Below are positions 25,987 through 34,946 of a DNA stretch of 64,000 nt, in pieces (position 1 is the first letter of the stretch; the number at the start of each line of letters is the position of its first letter). The position numbers and the translations under genes are program-made. Under the pieces are notes generated by a model. That model was not told the origin of the DNA and ran no database searches. It saw only the letters and a list, made by a program, of their open reading frames with translations. The DNA is from Sulfurospirillum cavolei (GTDB lineage Bacteria > Campylobacterota > Campylobacteria > Campylobacterales > Sulfurospirillaceae): NCBI RefSeq assembly GCF_000813325.1, contig NZ_BBQE01000002.1; one strand, given 5' to 3'.

Positions 25987-27255
25987 TCACCAGTCTAACG
26001 ACTGTAATTTACCAGTTTTCAATGCAAACTGATACGTTTTGTTAGCACTAAGGCGAATTATCCCTAATGCACTCTGATTTCCAAACTGTTTTATAAACAT
26101 AATTGTATCAGGATCTTTCGCAAAACGCGGATATAAATTTTCACCTGTTGCCGTTAATTGGCGTAAATAGTCCGTTTTCGTCGAAATCAAGTAAAGATTG
26201 AAGGTATTGCGACCGAACTCGCTGTCTGCTTCTCTACTGGAATACACAATATAGTTATCGTATGTTGAAATCGAATTTTTATTTTTCCCGTGATAAACAA
26301 GTTTTTCAAAACTTTTATCGTTAAGACCTTGTGCAAAAATGTCAGGGTTACCTAAACGGTCTGAAACGAAGGCTATACGCGTATCATTGTCGATAAAATT
26401 GCCGTTGACGTCTATGCCCGAATACTCCGTTATTTTTTGAATTTTCTTGGTTCTCAAATCGTAGAGATAAATATCAGGCTGATCTTTAGGTGCCATCGTC
26501 AATAAAAGCTTATTGCCGTCTTGTGAAACATCAGAACATACGATCATACCGGGACTTGAAATAATGCTGGATCGGCTGCCCGATCGTAAATCAAATTTAT
26601 AGACCATCGGTTCTGCACCGCTATAGGAAGTATAGAAAAAAGCGCTTTGCTCTTTATTTGCCCATTTCGGGAAAACATTTAAGCCGCCCGATACCATAAC
26701 TTTTTGATAATTAAGCGTGTAGTCTGATATAACGATTTCACTTTTTTTTGCATCCGTATATTTTGCAAAAATAACCGATTGTTCCATCCATGCAATCGAC
26801 GGTGAACCGGTTTGATCGTTTACGTCGATTACGACTCGATGCGCTAAAAATGGATAGCGTTTTTTATCGCTTAGATTATACGCTTTTTCAAATGTCGTGC
26901 TTCCCGTTCTCGCATTAATCAATTTAACGTTAACGGCCAAATTAGCGGTGTCTTGAACAATGCTAAAACGAACGATCATATCTACTTTTTTATCCGCTAA
27001 AAAATTCTCAAGAGGACCGCCCTCATAACTGCTTTGCAAATATTCGTCTAAAACATTAAAATGGCTACTGACGCGTAAGTCATTGGCTATCAGTTTATAA
27101 AAACTTCTTCTCATTTCACTATCGATTGTTTTCGCACTGGCGTCTTGCACGGCAACTTTGGGCAAAACATCGATTTTTTTGACAACCTCTACCGTCGCAT
27201 CGGCTGCAAAAACGAATAAGGCCGTACATAGCCATACTATCATTTTCTTTAACAT
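25987..27255 (-). CDS. tolB: Tol-Pal system translocation protein TolB
   Basis: A 422-residue periplasmic beta-propeller protein with signal peptide (MIVWLCTALFVFAADA). The N-terminal domain (to about residue 150) precedes WD40-like repeats visible as IVISDYTLNYQKVM, NVFPKWANKEQSAFFYTSY, CSDVSQDGNKLLLTMA, DIYLYDLRTKK, RIAFVSDRLGNPDIF and YPRFAKDPDTIMFI. It shuttles between TolA and Pal. GGAG sits seven bases before the ATG at 27255. A second ATG four codons later is possible. It is separated from tolA by four bases. Confidence 0.95.
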   Translation of the reverse strand: MLKKMIVWLCTALFVFAADATVEVVKKIDVLPKVAVQDASAKTIDSEMRRSFYKLIANDLRVSSHFNVLDEYLQSSYEGGPLENFLADKKVDMIVRFSIVQDTANLAVNVKLINARTGSTTFEKAYNLSDKKRYPFLAHRVVIDVNDQTGSPSIAWMEQSVIFAKYTDAKKSEIVISDYTLNYQKVMVSGGLNVFPKWANKEQSAFFYTSYSGAEPMVYKFDLRSGSRSSIISSPGMIVCSDVSQDGNKLLLTMAPKDQPDIYLYDLRTKKIQKITEYSGIDVNGNFIDNDTRIAFVSDRLGNPDIFAQGLNDKSFEKLVYHGKNKNSISTYDNYIVYSSREADSEFGRNTFNLYLISTKTDYLRQLTATGENLYPRFAKDPDTIMFIKQFGNQSALGIIRLSANKTYQFALKTGKLQSLDW

Positions 27256-27259
27256 GTGA

Positions 27260-28039
27260 TTACTCCAACATATCTTTAAATTCTACTTGCATCTCAAACA
27301 AAGGTCCCTTTTCGTATTTTGGGAAAACCGTACTTTCCATAGCTTTAAGGAACTCTTTGAGCTTCGTATTGAACTCGTTATTATAAGCTAACGAAACTAT
27401 TTTATAACTAAAAGTACCGGTATTGCTAATTTTGACAATAACTTTAGCGACATTGCCGTTTTCCGTATCAACCGTCTTTTGCCAATTCTCTTCCAATATT
27501 TCTTGTACTTTACCGATAAAAGGATCGTATTCGCCCCCTTTATTCATATCGGTAAGATGCTTTTGTTCTGCGAAATTAAGAGAATTTGCAATTTTAGAAG
27601 CAACATTTTCGCTTTTTTCTTTTGTTTCTTCTACTTTATTAGGCTTGATACGCGTCGGTTGTTTTTGATCTTTTTTTTGTTCTTTGGCGTCCGGCGGCAA
27701 TTTTGAGGTGTTAATATCTTCAAACAATCCTCGAAGCGATTGACTTTTGACAGCTTCTTTTGGAGACGAAGCGACGACTTTTTTCTCTTCAACCGGTTTT
27801 TCTTGCGGTTTTTCAACCGGTTTTTCTACTTCTTCTTTTTTTCGCTCTTCTTTCGGTTTTTCAGAATCGTTCTTTTTACGTTCGACTAAAGCAATATTGA
27901 TAGGATTTTTGTTCGAAGTATAGTTTTTAATGGTCGGATGCTGAGTCGCCAGAATATAACCGAGCACCAGAAGTAAAAACACATAGAGAAGGATGGACAT
28001 TATCCACCCTACGGAGGCATATTTGTTCACGCTAGACAC
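27260..28039 (-). CDS. tolA: TolA/TonB-like periplasm-spanning protein
   Basis: 259 residues. One N-terminal TM anchor (GWIMSILLYVFLLLVLGYILA, about residues 12-32) is followed by a Lys/Glu/Pro-rich rod with EKP and EKPVEE repeats (about residues 50-150). The C-terminal domain is IGKVQEILEENWQKTVDTEN, KISNTGTFSYKIVSLAYNNEF, FLKAMESTVFPKYE, the TolA/TonB C-terminal fold. Position between TolR and TolB makes TolA the better call than TonB. The start is GTG. The protein carries energy from TolQR to TolB-Pal. Confidence 0.88.
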   Translation of the reverse strand: MSSVNKYASVGWIMSILLYVFLLLVLGYILATQHPTIKNYTSNKNPINIALVERKKNDSEKPKEERKKEEVEKPVEKPQEKPVEEKKVVASSPKEAVKSQSLRGLFEDINTSKLPPDAKEQKKDQKQPTRIKPNKVEETKEKSENVASKIANSLNFAEQKHLTDMNKGGEYDPFIGKVQEILEENWQKTVDTENGNVAKVIVKISNTGTFSYKIVSLAYNNEFNTKLKEFLKAMESTVFPKYEKGPLFEMQVEFKDMLE

Positions 28040-28043
28040 AGAA

Positions 28044-28436
28044 CTATCCGTTCGTTTCTAATGAAACATTCGTAAATCCGGCTTGTTTAATCGTCTTAAG
28101 TACAAACATAACATCTTTATATGAAAGGCCCTCATCGGCTTTTATATAAACAATGCTTTTAAGAGGATATTTACTTTTTTGCATCATAAAGCTATCCGCA
28201 AATTCTGCAAGCATAAAGCTTTCACTTTTAATAAACACTTTTTTATCTTTAGTGACACGAATCTCAAGCTCCGGCATTTTGCTAACAACGGACGATTTGC
28301 TACCGTCTGGAAGTTTAATCATCTCTTCATAGACCAACGCCGGAGTCGTTACCATCAAAATAGCAAGAAGCACCAGCATAATATCAACGAGAGGCGTGAT
28401 ATTAAGCTCAGGCACTTCGTCAAGTTGGCTCATCAT
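28044..28436 (-). CDS. tolR: TolR/ExbD-family proton-channel subunit
   Basis: A 130-residue inner-membrane protein with the ExbD/TolR signature at the N-terminus: VPELNITPLVDIMLVLLAILMV, where Asp about residue 18 is the proton-carrying residue. It has one TM helix and a periplasmic domain (YIKADEGLSYKDVMFVLKTIK). It works with the TolQ-like protein as the motor energising TolA. Its ATGATG start overlaps the stop of tolQ. It is named exbD2 in C. jejuni annotation, but its Tol-Pal context favours TolR. Confidence 0.93.
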   Translation of the reverse strand: MMSQLDEVPELNITPLVDIMLVLLAILMVTTPALVYEEMIKLPDGSKSSVVSKMPELEIRVTKDKKVFIKSESFMLAEFADSFMMQKSKYPLKSIVYIKADEGLSYKDVMFVLKTIKQAGFTNVSLETNG

Positions 28437-29023
28437 TAGCTATCTCGTTTCGTTTCATGTGCCGAGAGTAATATATCGACTTCTCGTTGCACGTAAACAA
28501 TCACTTCATATGCTTTACGACGTAAAAAGAGGTTGGCGCTGTATGCCGGAATCGCTACGAAAATACCTGTAGCGGTTGCGACGAGTGCCTCGCTAATTGC
28601 GGGTGCTATAACGCCTAAAGATGCACTTCCCGATTGTCCCAACCCGCTAAACGTTTGCAAAATAGAGACAACTGTACCGAAAAGTCCGATAAAAGGTGCT
28701 GTCGAGGCAATAATAGAAAGCATCCATAAGCCGCTTGTGGCATTCTTTTCCGCAACATTTTTACAAACATTTAAAAGTTTTTCCGAAGCACCCGAGGCAT
28801 TAGAACATTTTCGCAAGATAGAGTCGTCGCGAACGTTTTTTGCACCCATAAGCATAGATTCAAGCGAACTCTTTTCAATCGATAGCCAATATCCTAAATA
28901 AAGATAGCGACTGAATAAGATTCCAAATGTTATAATAAAATAAATCGATAACCAAATCATAATCACCCATGTGAAAAAGCCGCTTCTCGCGGCAAAGTTC
29001 ACAAACAATTCAAAAGCTGACAT
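28436..29023 (-). CDS. tolQ: TolQ/ExbB/MotA-family proton-channel subunit
   Basis: A 195-residue inner-membrane protein with three TM helices (about residues 13-36, 101-123 and 140-163). The family core is GLWMLSIIASTAPFIGLFGTVVSI...F and IAPAISEALVATATGIFVAIPAYSA, which carries the conserved Thr and Glu/Pro positions of the channel. It pairs with the TolR-like subunit it overlaps. It lies five bases after atpC, so the Tol system appears to be read on from the ATP synthase operon. Confidence 0.94.
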   Translation of the reverse strand: MSAFELFVNFAARSGFFTWVIMIWLSIYFIITFGILFSRYLYLGYWLSIEKSSLESMLMGAKNVRDDSILRKCSNASGASEKLLNVCKNVAEKNATSGLWMLSIIASTAPFIGLFGTVVSILQTFSGLGQSGSASLGVIAPAISEALVATATGIFVAIPAYSANLFLRRKAYEVIVYVQREVDILLSAHETKRDS

Positions 29024-29028
29024 TCGTC

Positions 29029-29424
29029 TTAAAATTTCCTCGTTTTAGCAAAAGATTCCATTTTTGCCGTCGCAATAGCAATAGCAACATCGGAATCACT
29101 GATACTCTTAAGAAGGGCTTTTGCCGCTTCCAAAGATTTGGCAACTTCGCTTTCCGTGCTTCCACCGATAGAAACAGCACCGTCGGCTAAAACCGTTACC
29201 GAATTTTCATCGACTTTACTGTGTCCCCAGTTAATAGCTACGATGTCGTGATTGCCGTCTTTAAGCTCAATATCAATCACGCCCGCTTGCAAAAGCGTTA
29301 CTAAAGAAGCGTGGTTTGGAAGAACTCCAAACTCACCCTCTTTTCCCGGAAGCGTAACACTTTTTACATCGTTAGAAAAAATTTGACCTTCTGGAGTCAC
29401 AATTTCTAATTTTAATGTGTTCAT
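29029..29424 (-). CDS. atpC: ATP synthase F1 epsilon subunit
   Basis: 131 residues of the rotor-stalk subunit, with the N-terminal beta-sandwich (LEIVTPEGQIFSNDVKSVTLPGKEGEFGVLPNHASLVT) and a short C-terminal helical part rich in Ala/Lys/Ser. It regulates ATP hydrolysis. It is the last atp gene, 16 bp after atpD, followed at once by tolQ. Length and motif are standard. Confidence 0.96.
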   Translation of the reverse strand: MNTLKLEIVTPEGQIFSNDVKSVTLPGKEGEFGVLPNHASLVTLLQAGVIDIELKDGNHDIVAINWGHSKVDENSVTVLADGAVSIGGSTESEVAKSLEAAKALLKSISDSDVAIAIATAKMESFAKTRKF

Positions 29425-29440
29425 AATTTAACCTTGCTTC

Positions 29441-30838
29441 TTAGCTTTTTAATTTTGCAGCTTTCTCTATGACTTCTTCGATACCGCCGACCATATAAAA
29501 AGCGGCTTCCGGTAAATCGTCGTATTTGCCTTCTAAGATACCTTTAAATCCGGCGATAGACTCTTCAAGCGTAACATATTTTCCGGGGCTTCCCGTAAAA
29601 ACTTCGGCAACGAAGAAAGGTTGTGATAAAAATCTCTCAATCTTACGAGCACGGGCAACCGTTACTTTGTCTTCTTCGCTAAGTTCGTCCATACCGAGAA
29701 TAGCGATAATATCTTGAAGGTCTTTGTACTTTTGAAGTACCGCTTGAACACCGCGAGAAACCGTATAATGCTCTTCACCTAGAATTTCAGGGCTTAACAT
29801 ACGTGAACTAGAATCCAAAGGATCTACCGCAGGATAAATACCTTTTTCTGCAATAGAACGGTTCAAAACGGTTTTAGCGTCTAAGTGGGCAAAAACCGTT
29901 GCGGGAGCCGGATCGGTTAAGTCGTCCGCCGGTACGTAAACCGCTTGTACGGAGGTAATTGAACCCTTTTTCGTCGATGTAATTCTCTCTTGGAATTTAC
30001 CCATTTCGCTTGCTAAGGTCGGTTGGTAACCAACGGCTGAGGGGATACGGCCAAGAAGTGCCGACATCTCTGCACCTGATTGGGAGAAACGGAAGATATT
30101 ATCGATAAACATCAATACGTCAAGACCCATTTCGTCACGGAAATATTCAGCCATCGTAAGACCTGTAAGTGCAATACGGTTACGTGCTCCCGGCGGTTCA
30201 CTCATTTGACCGTAGCAAAGTGCAACTTTATCCAAAACGTTCGATTCTTTCATTTCGTGGTAAAGATCGTTCCCTTCACGGGTTCTTTCACCTACGCCTG
30301 CAAATACGGAATAACCGCTGTGTTTAAACGCAACGTTGTGAATCAATTCCATAATAATAACGGTTTTACCGACACCGGCACCGCCGAAAAGTCCGACTTT
30401 ACCGCCTTTAGCATATGGCGCAAGAAGGTCAACGACTTTAATACCCGTTTCAAAAATTTCCGATTTGGTACTTTGCTCTTCAAATTTAGGCGGTTCTCTG
30501 TGAATCGACCATTTTGTTTTACATGTAACTTCGGGTCCTTGATCGATAATATCACCGACAACGTTAAAAATACGTCCTAAAACTTCCTCACCTACCGGAA
30601 CTTGGATAGGGTTGCCGAGTGCTTTAACTTCAAGGCCTCGCGTTAAACCTTCACTCATATCCATCGCAATTGTTCGAACTCTGTTGTCGCCTAAATGTGC
30701 CGCTACTTCAAGAATTAATTTTTGTTTCTTGCCTTCAACATCAAAATTTACTTCAATCGCTTCATTGATTTTTGGAAGGTAGCCATTAAAATCGACGTCA
30801 ACAACTGGACCCATAACCTGGCTAATTAATCCATTCAT
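29441..30838 (-). CDS. atpD: ATP synthase F1 beta subunit
   Basis: The 465-residue catalytic subunit. Nucleotide-binding motifs are the P-loop GLFGGAGVGKTVIIMEL (about residues 146-162), the catalytic Glu in FAGVGERTREGNDLYHEM, and Walker B VLMFIDNIFRFSQSGAEMSALLGRIPSAVGYQPT (shown in parts, not one motif). The length and sequence are near the consensus for the phylum. The gene contains one full TTACATGTAA (30519-30528), read as Thr-Cys-Lys on the coding strand. A 166-codon antisense frame within it is a shadow. Confidence 0.98.
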   Translation of the reverse strand: MNGLISQVMGPVVDVDFNGYLPKINEAIEVNFDVEGKKQKLILEVAAHLGDNRVRTIAMDMSEGLTRGLEVKALGNPIQVPVGEEVLGRIFNVVGDIIDQGPEVTCKTKWSIHREPPKFEEQSTKSEIFETGIKVVDLLAPYAKGGKVGLFGGAGVGKTVIIMELIHNVAFKHSGYSVFAGVGERTREGNDLYHEMKESNVLDKVALCYGQMSEPPGARNRIALTGLTMAEYFRDEMGLDVLMFIDNIFRFSQSGAEMSALLGRIPSAVGYQPTLASEMGKFQERITSTKKGSITSVQAVYVPADDLTDPAPATVFAHLDAKTVLNRSIAEKGIYPAVDPLDSSSRMLSPEILGEEHYTVSRGVQAVLQKYKDLQDIIAILGMDELSEEDKVTVARARKIERFLSQPFFVAEVFTGSPGKYVTLEESIAGFKGILEGKYDDLPEAAFYMVGGIEEVIEKAAKLKS

Positions 30839-30872
30839 TGAATATTCTCCTTATATTTTTTCACAAAACAAT

Positions 30873-31757
30873 TTATTTCATAGACTCTACACCACTGATA
30901 ATTTCGATAAGTTCAGTGGTAATAGACTCTTGTCGTGCTTTATTGTACGCTAACGTCAAAATGTTAACGCGCTCTTTGGCATTATTGGTTGCATTTTCCA
31001 TTGCTTGCATTCTAGCACTATGTTCTGCCGCTAATGAATCGATCAATGCATAGTACATGTTATACTCAAAGTATTTTTGTAACAACGAATCTAAAATTTC
31101 TTCGCCGCTCTCATCGGGTTCTAATTCCATGAGAGAGTTCGTTTCAAGGACTTCAAGCGGTGAATCGACGGGAACGACGTCAACCACTTTGAGCTCTTGC
31201 GAAATCATATTTTTATATCCGTTATGCACTAAAATCACTTTATCCGTTTTTTTATCGATAAAATCTTGAATTGCTTTTTGAACAATTTCTTGCGCTTTTT
31301 CATAACTTGGAGACGAGCTTACTCCGGCATACGAAGTGTGTAATTCAATCCCTTGGAAATTAAAAAAAGCGATACCTTTACGACCTACGGCATGCAAACG
31401 AACCGTTATCTTTTGTTCCGCATACTCACTCAAAAGTTTACGAACCGCTTTAATTGTTTGAATATTAAAACCGCCGCACAAACCCTTGTCCGCCGTTACA
31501 AAAATCACGTCAACGACTTTAGGTGTTTCATCTTTATCAAAAAAACGACTTTCAACCGCACCGTTTTTATATTGATTAATTTTATACGCTATCTCAGAGA
31601 GGACTTCGTTAATTTTAATCGCATAAACACGAGATTGCTTAGCGGCCATTTCCGCTCGTTTCAACTTTGCCGTTGAAACGAGCTTCATAGCACGCGTTGT
31701 CTTTTGAGTATTTTGAACACTCTTGATTTTTCGTTTTATTTCTTTAAGGTTTGCCAT
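30873..31757 (-). CDS. atpG: ATP synthase F1 gamma subunit
   Basis: A 294-residue central shaft. The N-terminal helix MANLKEIKRKIKSVQNTQKTT and AMKLVSTAKLKRAE, the middle FVTADKGLCGGFNIQTIKAV and the C-terminal helix SARMQAMENATNNAKERVN...ARQESITTELIEIISG are all intact. It lies 9 bp after atpA and 34 bp before atpD. Confidence 0.97.
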   Translation of the reverse strand: MANLKEIKRKIKSVQNTQKTTRAMKLVSTAKLKRAEMAAKQSRVYAIKINEVLSEIAYKINQYKNGAVESRFFDKDETPKVVDVIFVTADKGLCGGFNIQTIKAVRKLLSEYAEQKITVRLHAVGRKGIAFFNFQGIELHTSYAGVSSSPSYEKAQEIVQKAIQDFIDKKTDKVILVHNGYKNMISQELKVVDVVPVDSPLEVLETNSLMELEPDESGEEILDSLLQKYFEYNMYYALIDSLAAEHSARMQAMENATNNAKERVNILTLAYNKARQESITTELIEIISGVESMK

Positions 31758-31766
31758 AGCTTATCC

Positions 31767-33284
31767 TTACTTGACTGCAAACGTCGCTTTGAACTCGCCT
31801 AATGCCTTATGTAATAGTTCTTCTAACTCTTTATCGATAGCTTTTTTTGCTTTGAGTTGTTCAAAAATTTCAGGGTATTTTGCTTCGACGTAAGAATTAA
31901 GTTCCGCTTCGAAACGACCGACAGATTTAAGATCGATGCTATCAAGATAACCTTTTGCACCGGCAAAGATAATCAAAATTTGCTTTTCAACGGCAATCGG
32001 TGCATACGGAGGTTGTTTTAAAACTTCCACCATTCTTTGACCGCGTTCCAATTGTTTACGACTTGATTCGTCAAGATCGCTTGCAAATTGCGCAAACGCT
32101 TGAAGCTCGCGGTATTGGGCAAGATCGAGTCTTAACGTACCAGCAACTTGTTTCGTCGCTTTAATTTGAGCCGCACCGCCGACGCGTGATACGGAAAGAC
32201 CGACGTTGATTGCGGGACGAATACCGGAGTTGAAAAGATCGGATTCCAAGAAAATTTGACCGTCCGTAATCGAAATAACGTTCGTAGGAATGTATGCCGA
32301 TACGTCACCCGCTTGCGTCTCAATAATCGGAAGCGCCGTTAAAGAACCCGCACCGAGTTCATCATTGACTTTTGCCGCTCGTTCCAACAAACGAGAGTGG
32401 AGATAGAAAACGTCGCCGGGATACGCTTCACGACCCGGAGGACGGCGTAAAATCAAAGACATTTCACGGTAAGCAACCGCATGTTTTGAAAGGTCATCGT
32501 AAATAATCAATGCGTGGCGTGCACTATCTCTAAAGTATTCGCCCATTGAAACGCCCGCATACGGTGCCAAGAATTGCATTGCCGCGGATTCGGAAGCACT
32601 TGCGTTAACAACGATCGTGTACGCCATAGCACCGTGTTCCTCTAATTTTTTAACGACTTGCGCTACGGTTGATTGTTTTTGTCCGATCGCAACGTAGATA
32701 CAAATAACGTCTTGACCTTTTTGGTTAATAATCGTATCGACGGCAATCGTCGTTTTACCGGTTTGTCTATCACCGATAATCAACTCTCTTTGTCCTCGTC
32801 CGATCGGAACAAGGGCATCGATCGCTTTAATACCCGTTTGAAGCGGTTCATGAACCGACTTACGCGCCATAATACCGTGTGCTTTTTCTTCGACGAATCG
32901 AGTCTCCGTCGTTGCAATCGGTCCTTTGGCATCGATAGGATCGCCTAGTGCGTTGACAACGCGTCCGACGAGTGCTTCACCGACGGGAACGCGTAAAAGT
33001 TTTCCTAAACGTTTAACGGAAGAGCCCTCTTTAATTTCGCTACCGCTACCGAGAATAACGATACCGACGCTTGATTCTTCAAGGTTAAGAGCCATACCTC
33101 TTTCGCCGCTCTCAAACTCGACCATTTCACCGGCCATAACATTTTTTAAACCGTAAACGTTGGCAACACCGTCGGCAACGGAAATAACTTTTCCCGTCTC
33201 TTCGATGTCGACATTAAGTTCAAAGTTTTCGATACGTTCTTTAATGATAGAACTGATTTCGTCAGCTTTCATTTTTGCTCCCAC
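31767..33284 (-). CDS. atpA: ATP synthase F1 alpha subunit
   Basis: A 505-residue non-catalytic nucleotide-binding subunit. The P-loop GDRQTGKTTIAVDTIINQ (about residues 172-189) and HALIIYDDLSKHAVAYREMSLILRRPPGREAYPGD (in segments) are clear. Two starts are possible. The GTG at 33284 (MGAKMKADEIS) has a perfect AAGGAG eight bases upstream and matches the MxAKxKADEIS N-terminus of relatives. The ATG at 33272 has GGGAG six bases upstream. I used the GTG. The operon order H-A-G-D-C is standard. Confidence 0.97.
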   Translation of the reverse strand: MGAKMKADEISSIIKERIENFELNVDIEETGKVISVADGVANVYGLKNVMAGEMVEFESGERGMALNLEESSVGIVILGSGSEIKEGSSVKRLGKLLRVPVGEALVGRVVNALGDPIDAKGPIATTETRFVEEKAHGIMARKSVHEPLQTGIKAIDALVPIGRGQRELIIGDRQTGKTTIAVDTIINQKGQDVICIYVAIGQKQSTVAQVVKKLEEHGAMAYTIVVNASASESAAMQFLAPYAGVSMGEYFRDSARHALIIYDDLSKHAVAYREMSLILRRPPGREAYPGDVFYLHSRLLERAAKVNDELGAGSLTALPIIETQAGDVSAYIPTNVISITDGQIFLESDLFNSGIRPAINVGLSVSRVGGAAQIKATKQVAGTLRLDLAQYRELQAFAQFASDLDESSRKQLERGQRMVEVLKQPPYAPIAVEKQILIIFAGAKGYLDSIDLKSVGRFEAELNSYVEAKYPEIFEQLKAKKAIDKELEELLHKALGEFKATFAVK

Positions 33285-33329
33285 AAACTACTCCTTCACT
33301 TTCTTTTATCTATATTCTTAATTTTGGAT

Positions 33330-33860
33330 TTAAATTGCTTTTAAAATATGCTCTGTCATTTGAGCTTTCAAACGCTCTAACGAAAAGCTTACTTCAACGC
33401 CAAGATCGTCTAACTCTATTTTAATGCCCGGATATTGTTCTTGTTGTGCCGCTAATTTGATTGTTGCATTAAATTTTTTACTGAAATTTGATTCCAACTC
33501 TGCTACTTGCGAAGGGCTAACCGCAAAGTTCGTTAAGATTTTTCCTTCATAAGTATTGTTTTTTAAAGAGAGTTGATATTTAAGTTCTTTCGCCATTAAG
33601 GGGATAAGGCTTAAACGGTCGTTACGACTGACAATCTTCATGAAGTTTTTCAATTTATCGCTACCGTTCTCAACCAAAGAGAGTACCAATGACTCTTTTG
33701 CCTGCGCATTGACATCCGGAGAGAGAATAATATGATTAAATTTTTCCAAATGAAACGCCGCTTCTAGCTGAACCAAAGAAGTCGTTATTTCGACCAATTC
33801 CGCATCGTTACAACTACCGATTAAAGCGTTAACGTATTTTTTTGCTATTGCTCCGCTCAT
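33330..33860 (-). CDS. atpH: ATP synthase F1 delta subunit
   Basis: 176 residues of the stator subunit joining F1 to the b/b' stalk. The family pattern is weak as usual: IAKKYVNALIG at the N-terminus, NGSDKLKNFMKIVSRNDRLSLIP in the middle and GIKIELDDLGVEVSFSLERLKAQM at the C-terminus. Its ATG overlaps the atpF stop. Identification rests on these blocks and the operon position. Confidence 0.93.
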   Translation of the reverse strand: MSGAIAKKYVNALIGSCNDAELVEITTSLVQLEAAFHLEKFNHIILSPDVNAQAKESLVLSLVENGSDKLKNFMKIVSRNDRLSLIPLMAKELKYQLSLKNNTYEGKILTNFAVSPSQVAELESNFSKKFNATIKLAAQQEQYPGIKIELDDLGVEVSFSLERLKAQMTEHILKAI

Positions 33861-34372
33861 TAGGCAACCTTTTTACTAACGATTTTGACGATTTCGTTAT
33901 TATCCAGAGAAATAGAACCCTCTTGGAACACTTCGTCTAAAATTTCACTGACGATAACGCGTTGCATTTTGCGTCGTTCGATCGTCGTGCGATCTTGAAA
34001 CGCTTTTTCAAGATTTGTGATCTCTTGATCGGCTTCGAGAGATACTTTTTCACTTAAAAGAACCGCTTCTTTTTTTGCCGTCTCGATCAATGCTTTGGCA
34101 TTGACTTTCGCTTCTTCGACTTTTGCCAAAGCTGTCTCTTTTTTACTGTGAGACTCTTTAAGTTTGACTTGAATCGAGTCTAATTTGTCCGCTATCTCGT
34201 TTTTGCGTCCTAAATACCACTGCTTTGCCGGCTCGGCAATATAGTAGTATAAAATAGCGGCAAAAATCAAAAAGTTAATCGCTCTAGGGATAATATCGGT
34301 CGAGCCGCTATGCGCGCCTCCACTTGCCAAAAGCGCTATCGGAGCAACACACATTAAAAGATATTTGAACAT
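33860..34372 (-). CDS. atpF: ATP synthase Fo subunit b
   Basis: 170 residues. A cleavable-looking or TM N-terminus (FKYLLMCVAPIALLASGG), a TM segment (AINFLIFAAILYYYIAEPAKQWYLG) and a long charged coiled coil form the peripheral stalk. The double hydrophobic N-terminus is typical of b subunits in Campylobacterota. It overlaps atpH by three bases and lies 10 bp after atpF'. Confidence 0.94.
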   Translation of the reverse strand: MFKYLLMCVAPIALLASGGAHSGSTDIIPRAINFLIFAAILYYYIAEPAKQWYLGRKNEIADKLDSIQVKLKESHSKKETALAKVEEAKVNAKALIETAKKEAVLLSEKVSLEADQEITNLEKAFQDRTTIERRKMQRVIVSEILDEVFQEGSISLDNNEIVKIVSKKVA

Positions 34373-34381
34373 CTTTTCTCC

Positions 34382-34804
34382 TTAGATATGACTCAATTTA
34401 GCGGCAATCGTCTCTTTGAAAAGAGCTTTTTGTGCTAATAAGCCTGCTTTGAATTCTTCTTTTTCCGTTTCAAGCGTTTTCAAAAACGTTGCGTTTTCGA
34501 CGTCAAGATCGCTCTTTTTTTGCTCGATCCGTTTGAGGGCTTTTTCTTTTGCTTCGCTCAACGCGGCTTCTCTTATCTTGGCCGCCTCGATTTTGGCTTC
34601 GGATAAAATGCTTTCGATTTCTTGGTAATATGCGACAACGTCACTGGCATTTTTCCCTGCATTCTCTAAATCACGATTAATAGAATTATTACGATTGTCG
34701 ATAAATTCTAAAAGGGGTTTGTAGAGAGTTTTGTTCAAAATCACCAACAAAACTAAAAATACAGTTCCGGTCGTCAGTAATAGCGCCGGGATAATATCCA
34801 ACAT
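34382..34804 (-). CDS. atpF': ATP synthase Fo subunit b'
   Basis: 140 residues. A single TM helix (IPALLLTTGTVFLVLLVILNKTLY) is followed by a coiled coil (LSEAKIEAAKIREAALSEAKE). The presence of both b and b' means a heterodimeric peripheral stalk, as in Campylobacter and photosynthetic bacteria. It is the first gene of the operon. The genes for subunits a and c are not in the window and lie elsewhere, as is usual in this phylum. The 142-bp gap before it must hold the operon promoter, though I cannot place it surely. Confidence 0.92.
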   Translation of the reverse strand: MLDIIPALLLTTGTVFLVLLVILNKTLYKPLLEFIDNRNNSINRDLENAGKNASDVVAYYQEIESILSEAKIEAAKIREAALSEAKEKALKRIEQKKSDLDVENATFLKTLETEKEEFKAGLLAQKALFKETIAAKLSHI

Positions 34805-34946
34805 ATTTCTTGCTCCTTTAAGTTCGAGATCAGTCTCATTTTTGTAGATTTTTTGCTATCTATCAAGCGGCCACGGTAAAATCTGCGCGAATTTTATCAC
34901 AGCCAAGGAAAATAGTTTATTAAATTAAGGCCAAAAACTAATTCAA

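Noticed and set aside
30080..30580. 166-codon plus-strand ORF
   Set aside because: Antisense within atpD. The translation is low in structure and has no ribosome site.
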